From Usnea hakonensis (Eukaryota; Ascomycota; Lecanoromycetes; Lecanorales; Parmeliaceae): DNA of 64,000 bases. Positions 37,570-49,874 of the stretch are shown one piece after another. How positions within the stretch are numbered: the first letter of the stretch is position 1; each line of letters starts with the position of its first letter. The notes beneath the pieces were generated by a model that saw only the letters and a program-made list of their open reading frames with translations, did not search any database and was not told the DNA's origin. A program made the translations under genes and the position numbers. The stretch covers positions 310,001 through 374,000 of the forward strand of contig BLJB01000126.1 in assembly GCA_013423325.1 (NCBI GenBank), given 5' to 3'.

Positions 37570-40500
37570 TCAAACTTCCATTACTGCTTCACCTTGATTC
37601 ACTTTGAAGAAAACGATCCCGCCAAAATTAGGAGCGAGTGCAAACAGTCCATCATGATGTGCCATCGCATCTGTCCGAAAATCAGGGGGTAGCCACAGCA
37701 TCTTTCGATCGCCTTGCATCAGCCACTCCTCGTCGCACCTCCAACGTTTACCGTGCGTGGAAAGATCGCCACTTGAGCTTTCGGGAGCTTTGTTAATCTG
37801 GACATGCCCTTGGTCGAACTTGAGGTACGTCCCATCTGCAGAGAACGACAACTGTGTAAAGTATGCGTGGCACGGTATTGTTCCCATAGTTCGAGCATTT
37901 TTGACATCCCATAGCATCACACCGTAAGGATCCGCGCATGCGAGAGACATACTATCAGCAGAAAAGGCTATCGCAGAATTGAAGCTCTCAGGGCGTGCGA
38001 CCGTTTCTTGTGGCTCTTCTGTTTCTAGTTTGTATAGCATTGTACTTTGGGCTGAGGCGGACTGACAGGCAAAATACACACCATTGGGCGAAAATGCCAT
38101 TGAACACTTGTATCCTGCAACCGGTTCATACCTATGGAGTAATTCGCCTGTCATTGTATCCCATATTCTCGCGGTCTGGTCCTCGGCTGACGAGGCCAAT
38201 TTCTTGCCACTAGGTGAGAATCTTACATTCGACACCTGCCGTTGGTGCCCTTTGAGTCTATGATGCAGATGTCCTGTTCTTGAAACCCAAACGCACACCT
38301 CTTGGTTCACGCCACCCGAGGCAAGCTGCTCCCCATCAGGTGAAAACTCAAGCATTAGGCCATACCTGTGCATTGAATGAACCCATTTACGTTTTAAAGT
38401 TGTTCTTTCCGATCCTGTTCTTGGGTCCCATAACCGTATAGTATCATCGTCAGTCGAAGAAGCTAGTTGGTTACCATCAAGCGAAAATTGTATCTGCCGC
38501 ACACCACCCGAATGGCCTCCTAAGGCAAATTTCATCGTTCCTGATGCTGTATCGTATAGTTGTATATTTTTATCGTCATAGGACACGCATGCGAGCTGAT
38601 CGCCACCAGGCGAAAACAAGATTTTACTAATGGTCTCTCGATTCCCTTGTTGTGAGTCTACCGCAGTTCTCGAGAAGGGTTCCCATATTTGTGTTGTAGT
38701 AGACATAAGGCAGATACTGGCTATTCGCTTGCCGTCGGGCGAAAATGCCACTGACTGTATTGCATCTCCGCAAGTTCCAATCAGGCTCTGCTCTTGCGTT
38801 GAAAGCTCCCATAAACGCAATGTTCTGTCGTTCGAGCCTGAGACAAGGAACTTTCCATCAGGGGAAAACGACAGCGCTCCAACATAGACGGATTGAACGT
38901 CAAACTTCTTATACGAATCTTTAGCTGGGTCTCGGACCATTATAGTTCCATTGAAGAAGCCTAAAGCCAGCTTTCCCTCTGAAGAGAATACTGCCTCACA
39001 TAGACTGGCTGGGTCACCAACGTTTAAGATGTGCATCGCACCTGTTGTCGAATCACACAGCAGCACTTCAGCTTCATTGCTGTCCTTTCGATAAGCTTTG
39101 AGAGTCAGCCATCCCTGAGAGGAGACAGCTAATAATCGGTGAATTGTGAATCCTTGAAGTAAGAAATCAGACAAAGAATCATTCTGTCGATTCCATATTC
39201 TCACACTTCCATCACTGTCTTGTATAACTAAGTCATCATTGAGCAGAAATGATATAGACATTGAAGTTTCATCTTCCGTCTCAAGAGTTTCAATATCAAG
39301 AATACGGCTCGTCGCGCCTGTTACAGGCTCCCATAACCGTATTGTCCGATCTTTCGGAGAAGCTGAAGCTAACTGACCCTTAGGCGAGAAGGCTATTCTA
39401 TGAACACTCTCACCATGACCTTGTAGCGTACTGTGCAGGGCCCCTGTCGCGAGATCCCATAATCGCACTTTCGCATCCCAAGAACCACTGGCTAAATATT
39501 TGCCGTCGGGAGAAAATGCGATTGCAGTCACACAATCTTCATGGCCCTCTAGTGTTTGCACGGAATTTCCCCAATCTTCTTGAACGGTGGGTTGTCTGAC
39601 CAACCAGGCCGGAAGCTGATCCGAGTAAAATTTCCGAGTCAGACTTTCAGTTGGACTAAATACAAGTGCAGAAGCGTAGGTTTGTAGCGGCGCTTGCTCG
39701 ATGATAGCCCGATTGCTGAGGATAAACCGTTCTGCATCTTGAACAACTGCATGCAAGTTTCGATGGTCAACGAGCTAGAAGCCAGTCAATTAGTCAGGAA
39801 ATCTATATCTACGATTCTTGTGGAAACAGACCTCAGCCATGTTTGCTAGTTTTGTTATCATAACCACCCCTTGGGGCATCTTACCCATTAGACTCATAGC
39901 CTCGAGCCAGTGGAGAAAATCTTTCTGGAAGAATCTGTGAATTTCCCCGTTTTGACGGAGCCGGAGCTGCGCTCGTGAGTCTGATTTAGTACCAGCGAGG
40001 TGATCCACCCAGTGTTGGCATGCATACTGTATATGCTTTGGCAAAGCTTTGTGCATGATCACTCGAGGAACGTCTTGCGGTGGACTGCCTGGCGTCGGCA
40101 AATTGCATATGTTCCTGCTCAGACCTGCAGAAATGGCTCCCAAGCAACTCGTGACAAGATGACCGTGCACCAATGCTTCCTGGATAAAGAGTCGCCTGTC
40201 TCCACACCTCGTTTCGTTGAGAAGGAAGTCGTGAAATGAGGGATGAAGTAACCTGATAGGAGACTCCAAATTATTAGGTACATTGAGTACAGAATGCAAT
40301 GAACTCAGTGCTACATCTACGGATTTGACAGGCATAGAAAGTAGCTTAGCCACGGCTGAGATAGACAATTCGTCAAACAACGTAACAATAGGGCCCACAA
40401 CTTGCTTGAATCGGTCGCACAATTTGGCAACCTCTCGTTCGGGCCCCTTTTCCATGACTGAGCATCTCAAGACCTGCATATACATCTCATCCAATTGTGC

Positions 40501-41919
40501 GGTCTCGCTTCCATCGGCAGGTTTAGCTTTAAGGATGTCAGACAAGCGATCTTCTGGAATCCAATTTGTGTCTTCGATAAAGCGGCAAACGGTCGCAGCA
40601 TAAATGAATAAACAGTCAGCCTTCTGAACAAGAGATCGTATGTCATCTTCACTCGGCCAATTAGGAAGTTCACTTAAACGGCCGAGCTTCCGCCTCAAGA
40701 ATACCGATATGTCTTGTTCCACGATCTGGCGGGGAATCTCGCCTAGTTCAAGGGTTTGGTGGATAATTTCCGGTATGTCCTTGAAACCGTGGCGAATGAC
40801 TATCTCGGGTCTGCTGGTTACGAAGACCCCCAAATCGATGTTCGTAAGATCTTTTGCTTCTACAAAAAGCTGGAGAAGAAGTCTGATATCATCTTCAGAG
40901 CCGCATTCATCTAGTGCATCGATCACCAAGTTCAAAGTCGGACGCTGTTTGAATTTTGCACTTGAAAGCGGTCCGCTGATGAGCCCTTTCCACTGGTTGC
41001 GGAGACCTTGCCTCGTAATGTCGCTGTGCGTTGCGATTGCGTCACATACATTCTCCCTGACTTCCGGTGATGTTTTGGCCAAGTGATAAGCTAAGGTACC
41101 CACAAAATTGACAGCGTTGTTGGCCTCTCCTGAGCCTCTCGAGAAGAAGAAGTTGCCTCCAAGGGTATTCTGTGATCTGAATAAATGCGCAAGCGTACAA
41201 GAAATGGTAGATTTCCCAGTCCCAGCCATACCCCTCAACCAGAAGATAGGTCGTTCGTGGTGTGCACCCCAGTCTTGAAGTTGTAGCAGCAGTTCGACTC
41301 GAGTATCGTCCATGCACTGCGATTGATGCTGACGTTGATAAGAGTCGAACGAGGCCCCTGCAGCGATGGGTAACTTCTCCAATTGTCGCTCCTGCTCGAT
41401 TGCTTCCTGACCTTGTTTGAGCTGGATGACATTTGCGTCGATGTCAACGATGAGGGAGCTATACATCGTAGATTAGCTCTTGATACCCGGGGGAAGTGTG
41501 AACACGTACGCCTGATCCGCATTCAACGCGAGAATGAGTGTTCCCTTCAATCTTTGGAATCTTGTGACCCACTCATCTACCTCCTTCTTGGTAAAAGGCC
41601 ATTTCAATGCGCGCTTCCCAACACGCTTCATGACCTTAGCTCCGGTTCCTGGGTCTAATTTGCTTTCAAGAATGTTGATGTCTGACAAACTCTGCTCGAT
41701 CGTTGTGATGAGGGAAGCTGAGGCCGGGACCTTTGCAACCATAGAGTCTTTCTGGAGTAATTCCAAGAATTTTTGCATCACATTATGAAAATCCTGGATC
41801 TCGTCCGCTAGGTGTGTTACTTCGTTTTTGGCATCCTTGACTTCGGAATAGTATTTCCAGATGATGGACAGGATTTTGGCGGATACCTGTCCAACCGCAA
41901 TGGCCGTCCCTGGATCCAT
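37570..41919 (-). CDS. NACHT-WD40 NLR-like STAND protein (NWD family)
   Basis: Cytosolic STAND ATPase of the HET-E/HET-D type, a family tied to non-self recognition and cell death in fungi. Exons (minus) 41919..41510, 41458..39832 and 39774..37570, introns 51 and 57 bp, all in frame: 1413 residues. The first 145 residues are helical (MDPGTAIAVGQVSAKILSII, KKEVDEWVTRFQRLKGTLIL), resembling NLR N-terminal death-effector-like domains, exact class uncertain. NACHT follows with Walker A RGMAGTGKST, FFFSRG, Walker B LNLVIDALDECG and the sensor VTSRPE. A helical linker (RLLHPSFHDFL) leads to about eleven WD40 units, for example GHEDCVTAIAFSPDGKYLAS and SWDAKVRLWD, the last ones degenerate. Repeats differ from each other, unlike the near-identical ones of HET-E. 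No stop or frameshift is seen, so it looks functional. Confidence 0.92.
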
Positions 41920-42744
41920 AGTGCGACTTTTCGATCTTTGGCAGGGGAACCTAGATCAATTGGACAATGACGATTTAGAGACCCAAAATGGTGGCAGTGA
42001 GGTGGCACTTTAAATTCCTGAGCACGCGCTGGTAGGTAACCAGGTTCGAAGATTACGTGCTCTCGCCTTGATATAATTGGAAGAGGGCTACCAGACACAT
42101 AGATCCACACTCAAATCTTCTTTCGCAAAACACGAAATACAGACCGGACCGCGTTGCTGAATCCTCGATATCAAAGCCGCAGACAATCAATCAAGCCCTA
42201 CACCTCTTCTTAGATGGAGCAAAACTGCAATGTACAGAAGTGAGGGGATCTGCGCTCTCAGCCTTCAGGAGACGTGGCAACCCCACCACACCTCGTCTGC
42301 AGTTGCCGTAGAGCATTCCTATGTTCCCAGGTCACTCCATTTGATTGGTAGAGCCATAGATAGGTAGGTGTGGCTCGCGTGTCGCATACCAATTTTCTTG
42401 GTTCCAGGACAGAGACAATCGCCCTTCCCCGGCTACTATTCGTTCATAAGCGAATGGACGATTGATTGATTTGAAAGATTGGCTGAGTCATGGTAGTGCC
42501 GTCCCTTCCTCTTCTGGCTTCTCTATTCGGACGCCTTTGTTAATTATATCGGCAGTCAGTCTCTAAACTCTGTGAAAGGTCACAGGTTGCGAAATTTTTT
42601 AATGACATGAACTTTTGTCTCATTCTAGTCCCCACTCTCAGAAAGTCACAAATATGTAAATCACCACTGCTGACTTCTCAAGTCTTTGAATAGTCGCCGT
42701 CCATCAGCCCCACAATCGCATCCTGAAAAATGGCAAGACTTCCC
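41920..42744. other. Intergenic
   Basis: 825 bp upstream of the NACHT-WD40 gene and downstream of the small secreted protein. No gene or obvious element seen. Confidence 0.5.
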
Positions 42745-43360
42745 TCATCTCCCCGCCAGCGCTCCCGTCGCAACCCTAAGCCCATGCTCCTCAATCACAA
42801 ACCTCAACCCCACATATTCCCACCGACTCAAAAACATTCTGAGCGCTTTCAGCATCTGCCCCCACGTCAACCACTTCAGCGGCCCAATAGTCGTTGTCAT
42901 GGTCAATGCCGCGTGCTCTGCTTCGAATCTGATGTATGGTTGCGGCAAGAGGGGTTGGCGATCTCCGGCGCGTAAGGCAGCTTCGAGGGCCTCTGTGACA
43001 TCTTGGTTGGCGGAGAGCAAGCATTCGACAACGGAAAGCTCGCTTATGGGATCGGTGTAGTCAGAGAAGGTTATGACAGTTGAGGGGTGGTCAGGGATGG
43101 GGTAGATGTAGGGTGAAGCGGGGAGGTTACTGGGTGTATACGTTAGTGGAGAGAGCGATCCGGGGGGGTGAAGGGTTGTTGGCGTACTGGAACGGTCTTG
43201 ATATTGTTTGGTTGTAGGTGAAGGACGCGTTAGGGAGAGCAGCATTGGGTACCCCTGTGTTGCTGAGAAGGAGGTTAGACGGAGGATTGATTACGGCTGC
43301 GTTTGCAAAAGATAAGAGAACGAGCTGCAGAGTGAACAAAGGAACGCCAAATGATGCCAT
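42745..43360 (-). CDS. Small secreted protein of unknown function
   Basis: Exons (minus) 43360..43188 and 43129..42745 with a 58-bp intron (GTACGC donor, CTAAC branch), 185 residues. The start MASFGVPLFTLQLVLLSFANA is a clean signal peptide; an upstream in-frame ATG at 43381 (MKICVQK) is less likely. The mature protein has few cysteines, N-glycosylation sites (NAS, NQT), ISELSVVECLLSA, a PLLPQPYIRFEAEHAALT stretch and LKWLTWGQML near the C-terminus. I recall similar uncharacterised secreted fungal proteins with a WG-containing motif after an LT-rich strand. The low Cys content argues against a classical Cys-rich effector. No function is claimed. Confidence 0.75.
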
Positions 43361-44278
43361 CTTTTGAACACAGATTTTCATCTACTGATTTCAAGATTCG
43401 CGACAGCGGGGCAAAAGCAGATTTCACGGCAAAGCTTGTATTTAAACAGTGTCCGGAAAGCGCAAGGGCCTTTCAAAGTTCAAAGCGTAGCTGTCCTAGG
43501 GGGAGAGTATCCGCTAATGCGATTGGCGATGAGAGATTGGTGGTTCAAAGCCCAAGCTGCGGCGCTTGTATGCGAGCCGAGAGCGAGAGCTATCTCCTGA
43601 ACGTATCATGCATACATGAACCTTCGCTGAGGAAATGAGATGCCACAAAAATTGAGACTAGCAGCTTTGGCCAGGAGTGTTCGAGAGCAACGCTGGGCTG
43701 TGAATGGGAGCAAAAATCCTTCAGGATGGTGATTGCATTTCTACCACACGGTCAGAATGTTGGATGACCACAGTATGATAGTCAAGAGGTCGGGAGACAA
43801 GATTTGGTGTTGTGGTGGACAGCCAGCCCTATGCTAAAAGTCAATAAATATAAATATCATAATAGTGAGCTCTCTCCATGTAGGTTTGTAGAAGCAAAAC
43901 CCCGCCCAGGTCCCATGTGCGAGCCCCTTCTCCACAGCCCGGGGTTTTCTTACGAGTCGCCCGGCTCGGTTCTTTTGCCATTTCCATGCTATAATGCTTT
44001 TTTGATACTGGGGCTGTTAAAGAAGGAGTGGTGGCGGACGGAGATAGGTCTGATGCTGGGCGGCTTCCGTGGTCGAATGGTTAGGGGAGGGTCAGGCGAA
44101 GGAAATGGGTAGGTGACGGGGTCGTCATGTGTTGACGGCGAGGGTCGGACGGTCGGACTGTTCGATTCTTGACGAGGACGTTCTTAATTCACTGCGAGAA
44201 TGCCAGACATTATGCCAAATAATCCCTTGCTCCATTCTTATGGCTATCCATTGTCTATGCAAAAACCTATGAGCCACT
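43361..44278. other. Intergenic
   Basis: 918 bp. No gene recognised; it includes the promoter of the small secreted protein and the 3' side of the carrier gene. Confidence 0.5.
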
Positions 44279-45435
44279 CTATAATTTGTCCTTCACCGTT
44301 GCCGGCAGTATTCTATTTTCGAATTTCCGCATGTATTTGTTCGTCTGCTCCGCCAAACTCAAGGTCAAAATCGTGTGTGGCAGGATTCTTGCCAAATGCG
44401 CAAAAAAGCCTTTGTAAATCGCTAATAGTCCTTCTGTTTTTACAGTTTTAGAGAGGCAGTCGAAAACGCCACTGTACAGATTACCCGTTTGATTATACAT
44501 CCGCGACATTATCGTGTCTTCCGGGATGTCTTCGTCAGCCCCGCAGCATTTCATGAGGATCTCAAAGACGTACCTGGTGGGTGCATCACACAACATACCA
44601 CAAATCCACTGCAGGCGCTACTTGTCAGATGAAGCGCAGCTCCTTCTTGCATACCCAGGTGTTTTATCAACCTCCTCTTTGCAAAATGATACGTCGGCAG
44701 CTGTACACTGCTCCCAAAACCTGTCCTGACAATAGCCGCCCCAATACCTCGATAAAGGCCCTGGACACCCTCAGCGCCATAGATTTTCCGAAAGCCATCT
44801 ACTGCATTGCGGTATCCGTGTTGAGTACCCACAGGCAGGAATGGCGAGTAAGATTGTAGGCGTGTCTTGACAAGGAAGAAAGGAGATCCAGCGGCAGCAC
44901 CGAGCATCCCTGATGTAGCACCAGTGAAGATGTTAATGCCAAGGGATTGCACTTTGGAGTCTTTGAAGATGGCAGAGGTGAGGCGCTCGCGGACGGGTTC
45001 GTAAAAGCCCAAGCGGCAGCCATTGAGGACCATCTGGTATATGTACTGTGGACACAATCAGACATGCGTGCCAAGAGGGCAATCAACGCTTTGCTTTACC
45101 GCTGCTCCAATTCCTCGGTATAAGCCTCGTGGCCCTTCATTTCTCAAAATCACGCTAACGCCATGGAAGACACCTTTGTACAATTTCGGCGTATCTTGCT
45201 TAGCTCGCAACTCTCCTTGTAGTTGTAGACTGTTAATGTCTACGATCAGTTCCACCGTCTCTTTTTGATTACTGGCGCCAAATACCGGATCTTGATGGTC
45301 TCGAAGGGATGCGTAGCTGTGACAGCGCCACAAGCTGCTATGCCGCCTGCAATGAAGGACCTAACAGGATAACGTTTATCAGCTTCGGCCTTTGCGAGCC
45401 GGACCTTTGAAGACTCACCCTAAGGTGGTTGACAT
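44279..45435 (-). CDS. OAC1: Mitochondrial carrier, OAC1-type (oxaloacetate/sulfate)
   Basis: Inner-membrane transporter; the yeast relative moves oxaloacetate, sulfate and isopropylmalate. Five exons (minus) 45435..45419, 45360..45286, 45229..45100, 45045..44574 and 44517..44279, introns 54-58 bp, 310 residues, standard for the family. Three carrier repeats are visible through HPFETIKIRLQLQGE, SPFFLVKTRLQSYS and HPPDTIMSRMYNQTG, with GLYRGIGAA repeats and YIYQMVLNGCRLGFYEPVRE in between. The second signature has Phe instead of the acidic residue, as in OAC1 of yeast. The first exon codes only MSTTLG. No mitochondrial presequence is needed. Subtype is judged from these motifs; a neighbouring carrier subtype cannot be excluded. 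Confidence 0.9.
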
Positions 45436-46618
45436 TATGCTGAACGCAGACAGGAGGGAACACTCTCAGCTGCCTTCGGTCACCTTCTCATATTGGCAGT
45501 CACGGATCGTATGAAGTGAAAATCATTTGGAGAGTGCTAGGAAGGTGCAGAAAGTCACTGCGTGGACTACTGGATCTTTTTGACATTGAATGGAGTGAGA
45601 TGTGATTACCAATATAATCCTTTATCACTTCTTGGCGGTCGACTTTTGAGGTTCGAAATTTCTCCGAAGATCTGCGAAGCTCCGAATCTCCGACGTTGGA
45701 TCCCTGGTCGATCATCTAAGGGTTTACTCGGCCATGACAATTTTTGTGACTAATATCTTTATAAGCAGAATCACTACCGACTGTTCGCCGGTGGTATTCC
45801 AGTCGTATCAGGTTCGATTCCTAATGGCGCTGATCCAATGGTGGAGTGGCTTTCTCATCTTTCTCCGCCCTCGTTCTCAAGATCTCAGCCTTCATCCCGA
45901 CCGCTGCAATCCCAGCTAGTAAGATGATGGTTCTACTCCAAGCTTTACCTATCAAATGCTGAGCTTTGAGGCGGAGGTGAGTCAAACAATTTAAACCATA
46001 CTCTACATCTATAGCGGGGCTTTTCTAGAAAGCTGCTCACTTCGAAACTCGAACATATATTCGATTTCCTTTGTACAAGGAAAGCTTGGGGTGGCAACGC
46101 ACAGCCCGAAAAGCTTGACTAGGGGAAATTGAAGAGTGAGCTGGAGATCCAGGTAGGTGTCTCTGCAAAAACGTCTGCCCGCGTGGAGCTTGGGTTCGAC
46201 ACCCAACGAGGCTAACCTTGACCCGTGATGTTATGCGATATATATGATTTATGGGTTTGTTTCGCCGAAACTATCATCTGATGTGGTAAGAATCTCTGGG
46301 ACCGCAGTTCGTGTATCTTAGACCCTGGAGGAACTCGGTCTTTATTACATTTTGCTACCACAAGGCTTTAGAGGACGTGATGAAACTGTGATTTATAAAG
46401 ACGAAACTTGAACTGACAAGCTCTACACCGGTACCATCCACTCCCCTCAAAATGAATGCTAAAGTCGGTAGGGTCCTCAAGAATGGGTCAAGAACCCAAG
46501 GAAAACACCAAGACCTCATTTCTTCACCATCATAACTCCCAACTTCCTAAATTATCCAGCCACTAAATGTTTGTCTCGACTACTAAAAAGTGCACGAGAG
46601 ACTCCAATAGGTGCAAGG
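45436..46618. other. Intergenic
   Basis: About 1.2 kb without a recognised gene. A tRNA-like T arm near 46188-46208 and a B-box-like word near 45808 were examined and not accepted. Confidence 0.45.
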
Positions 46619-47630
46619 CTACTGCCTATTGCAAAGGTCCACTCCGGTATTTATAGTCTTCACATCAGCCTCATGAACCTCCCCGTCGTAAAGTTCTGCA
46701 GGCTGCAATTCTGTGAGCTCCAGTTCTTGTGGCCTCACGAGATCTTGCAGCATGTAGCCTCCTGTCGGTGTTTTGGCCCCGCCATGCTGATGACAAGCTG
46801 CAAGTGTATCATCAACTGCCTTTTGCGCTTTCATTCGAAGCCTGCGTTCGTGGACGACAAGACCGGTTAGGCCTGAGATCAGCAGGACTCCTAGCGGCAC
46901 TCCAATCGCTATCCCAACGTCAACGGCCTTCTTCGGTGGCAATGGGTGTTGGGGTAGAGGTGTAGCGACGACAGAGAGTGTAGTTATGGACGAGCTAGAT
47001 GCCGTGATGCCTGACGGAATTGAAGAAAGCTTTGTTGATGTCGAAGGGCTTTTAGTACTTGAAACATTGGCAGACTGCGATTGCGAAATCTTGCTTGGGG
47101 CCTTGGCTTCACCCGGCCGACTGAGCCAGGGGCTTATTGGGATTTTGTTTAGGTTGAAAGCTGCCGTGTCACAACAGCCCGCAGCGGCTGCCTGGGTTCC
47201 GGCTGTCTCGCTGCAGCAGAATATCTGCGTGTAAGAGCCGTTATTAATTGGACACGGCATGATGTTGCTGAAGGAATCAATAGCAGCTGCCACGCTGTCA
47301 GGATCTGCATTAAAAACCGTCAAAGACGAGGAAATATTCGGTACCGTTTCTGCAGCTCGGACAGCATCCGTCGGCATCCCAGTTGATATCAGTACATCCT
47401 CCTCGGTACACATAACCGGCGCTGCCGAAACAGTAGCCGTTTGCAGAACACGGGTCTCCTGAGTAGCAACATGCGCTATCGACTTCTGTCGCTGTCTGAA
47501 TGCATGGCGTATAATTGAAGCTGTTAGGAACAAAGGAACCATCAGGCCAATAGCACGCGCTGTCTGCAGAAATCGATATTTGCCATAGGCAGAAGAGAAA
47601 CAGAGAGAGCCTCACTTGCATGATATGCAT
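46619..47630 (-). CDS. Cys-rich secreted-type single-pass membrane protein, copy B
   Basis: Exons (minus) 47630..47345 and 47304..46619 across a 40-bp intron, 323 residues, close to the 328 of copy A at 4352-5430. Start chosen at MHIMQVRLSLFLFCLWQISISA, a signal peptide; the frame allows an earlier ATG at 47696. The ectodomain opens with CYWPDGS and has ACCYSGDPCSANGYCFG, YRGGCTDINWD and CCPSCRN, then after the intron MPCPINNGSYTQIFCC. A Ser/Thr-rich stalk, the helix VDVGIAIGVPLGVLLISGLT and a cytoplasmic tail follow. The intron lies at the same place and phase (after C-x-N/R-N, phase 1) as in copy A. A surface role is likely; the function is unknown. Confidence 0.85.
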
Positions 47631-49260
47631 AGAATGTAAGGAATAGGGAAATGATGGCGGAGAGGAAAGCTTATAATAATCTTGAAGGGCCAGCATTCAG
47701 AAGCTTCAAGTGGATCGCTCCGCCACGGCGCGATAGCATCCTATCCTACGGTAATGCGGAGTCAGCGCTCTATTTTTGGGATATTCCTCCACCAGCCAAT
47801 TTAGCAAAGTGAAGATGTAGCCTCCGCCGTTTGGCAATCAAGAACCAGGATGGAATTCTCTTACTATTATGAGAATTATTGGCCGACCGCTCCAGGCCGC
47901 CCTCTTCCTGCGTTGGGCACTTTTGTGCCTCATGCAAGAAGCGTTTCAGCATGCACCTGCTACGGGCGCAGTCATGCAAGTCTCGGATTAATGATCGTTC
48001 ATGATCTCCAATTAAACGTAAATAGACTTGCTAATGCATCCATAGAGGAACAACGTAGCTCCGCAGTACTGTTGTTTGAGGAAGTTGCTGAGACGATTTT
48101 CGTCCAATCTATTCTTTTCACGATTTTGTTCTGTGCCTTACAAAAGAAGAGCGCTTTGATTGGTCTTGTTCTTCGTTATTGGGACTAATACCCTCAGTCA
48201 AACAGGGGACCACGTGACAACCAGGCTTTTATAATTTCTTGTCCTTTTCAGACGGGTTGGTGGTAGTTCAATGCATATTTGCAAGCTGGTGTGGACCAGT
48301 ATCGCAAGAGCATGTACTGACCCATGGCTTTGGTTCGGTTGACACGAGCTTGCGCCTGACGGCAAACACCCGTACAGGGGTTCACTTGCGGAGTCGGTCG
48401 TGTTGCTCGCTCATCGTTGTGTGGAAAATGACACAATGCCGCCAGCAAAATCTTGCTCCACAAAAAAACTCATGCAGAGAATAGTACTCTTCATTTCAGG
48501 GTCTGCTTTCACTTGGTCCCTCAACCTCGACAAAGTACAACGCCAAGAGCACATACACCGCACTGTCTCAGTCAGCTCAGACACAGCATACCTCGCACGC
48601 CTCTGGCTTTTCCCCCTCTTGTTGGAGGTCACCTCATCATATCCGAGCTCCATGGATGCAGTTGGAGAGTCTCATTGCCGAATTAGAGAGAAGAAATGGA
48701 CGACATGACAGTCATGCCGCGCTTCTCAGTCCTGCTTCTTGACGGCCAAAATCACCACAACCCTTGCGCAAACCGGCGAATTTGGCCATCAGTCAAGATA
48801 TCGACATTCTTGGCGAATTTTGCTGTGACGAGGGCAAAAAGGAAGGATGACAGGCAAACTTTCATCGACAGATGATAGCTGTGATGGGACTCATGCGTGT
48901 GATGGGACTCATGCGAGACGGGAAAGTGACTACTGTGGTCTCAGGAAGATACATTGGTAGATCTGTGACCCGGGATCTTTCGAAGGGTCCCGCCCGTATG
49001 AGAGACATCGACATCAGAAGCAAAGACATAAGTCCCGGGCGCAAGGAGGAGTATCTCCTAGAGGGAGTCGAACAGCTGAAGCATTGTCATGTGACTAAGC
49101 GCGCTGGAGGGTAGATTTAGTCAGACAGAGGATACCATTGGAAAGTAGTCAAACAACGTGTGAATATTGACTTGGTTCCCCATTGTACGAGCAGACAATC
49201 AAGTACCTATGTCGTAATTGTCCCTGGAGACACGATTTGCCATTGATTTATTCAAGTTTA
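47631..49260. other. Intergenic left of the MITE
   Basis: About 1.6 kb without a recognised gene. 48876-48915 contains two tandem copies of a GTGATGGGACTCATGCG word. Confidence 0.45.
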
Positions 49261-49264
49261 GCGT

Positions 49265-49324
49265 TACTCGTTATCACCTAGTAATGCAATGCACTGGGTT
49301 ATGCAATTTTAGGGTTAGGGCTTC
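49265..49324. repeat. Left 60-bp terminal inverted repeat of the MITE
   Basis: Exact reverse complement of 49815-49874. Key words in order: TACTCGTTATCACC, GCAATGCACTGGG, TTTAGGGTTAGGG. Confidence 0.95.
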
Positions 49325-49365
49325 CTCACCAAAATGGTGGTAGGCAATGAATGCTCTCTGCTATA

Positions 49366-49480
49366 GTAATAGTAATGCTTCAGGCATGGTAATTTGTATA
49401 CTTTAGGTATAGTAATCTGAATGCTTTATATATAGTAACTTGAATGCTTCTTATATAGCTATTTAAATACTTTTTATATA
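49366..49480. repeat. Five 23-bp tandem units inside the MITE
   Basis: Units begin at 49366, 49389, 49412, 49435 and 49458; the first four open with GTAA and the fifth with GCTA, four of them end in TATA-like sequence, and all carry a central ATGCTT or ATACTT. They become progressively more T-rich to the right. A longer related unit follows to about 49507. Confidence 0.7.
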
Positions 49481-49814
49481 GCTATTTCTTAGAAATTGAC
49501 TTATATATAATAATAGTCCACGAAACCTAACAATACTACTATAGTATAGTAGTTAATACTAGTAAGGCCCCCGGTTGACTACCTGTATTAGATAATAACG
49601 TCGTTATTGAGTTGAGGAGGGCGGTATGCGAGAGGGAAGTTGTTAGGAGCGTCTAAAGTGAATCTAGCTATATATAGCCTTACCAATTTCTACTTATAAA
49701 TAAAATATATAGTCGTAGTACTCTCATTTATTACTGTAGCTTATAGAGTACATGATATATGTAAAATGGGTGCGTATAAGACTCGATAATGTGCCCGTAG
49801 TACGAGAAAAGTAT

Positions 49815-49874
49815 GAAGCCCTAACCCTAAAATTGCATAACCCAGTGCATTGCATTACTAGGTGATAACGAGTA
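49815..49874. repeat. Right 60-bp terminal inverted repeat of the MITE
   Basis: Exact reverse complement of 49265-49324; contains CCCTAACCCTAAA on the plus strand. Confidence 0.95.

Noticed and set aside
45795..45830. B-box-like GGTTCGATTCC
   Set aside because: The flanking stem has a mismatch and no cloverleaf can be drawn.
46150..46215. tRNA-like T arm (TTGGG, TTCGACA loop, CCCAA)
   Set aside because: No matching acceptor stem, D arm or A box at a proper distance upstream.
49265..49874. TTAGGG motifs considered as a telomere or chromosome end
   Set aside because: Only two units in each arm, in opposite orientation, inside a bounded inverted-repeat element with genes on both sides.
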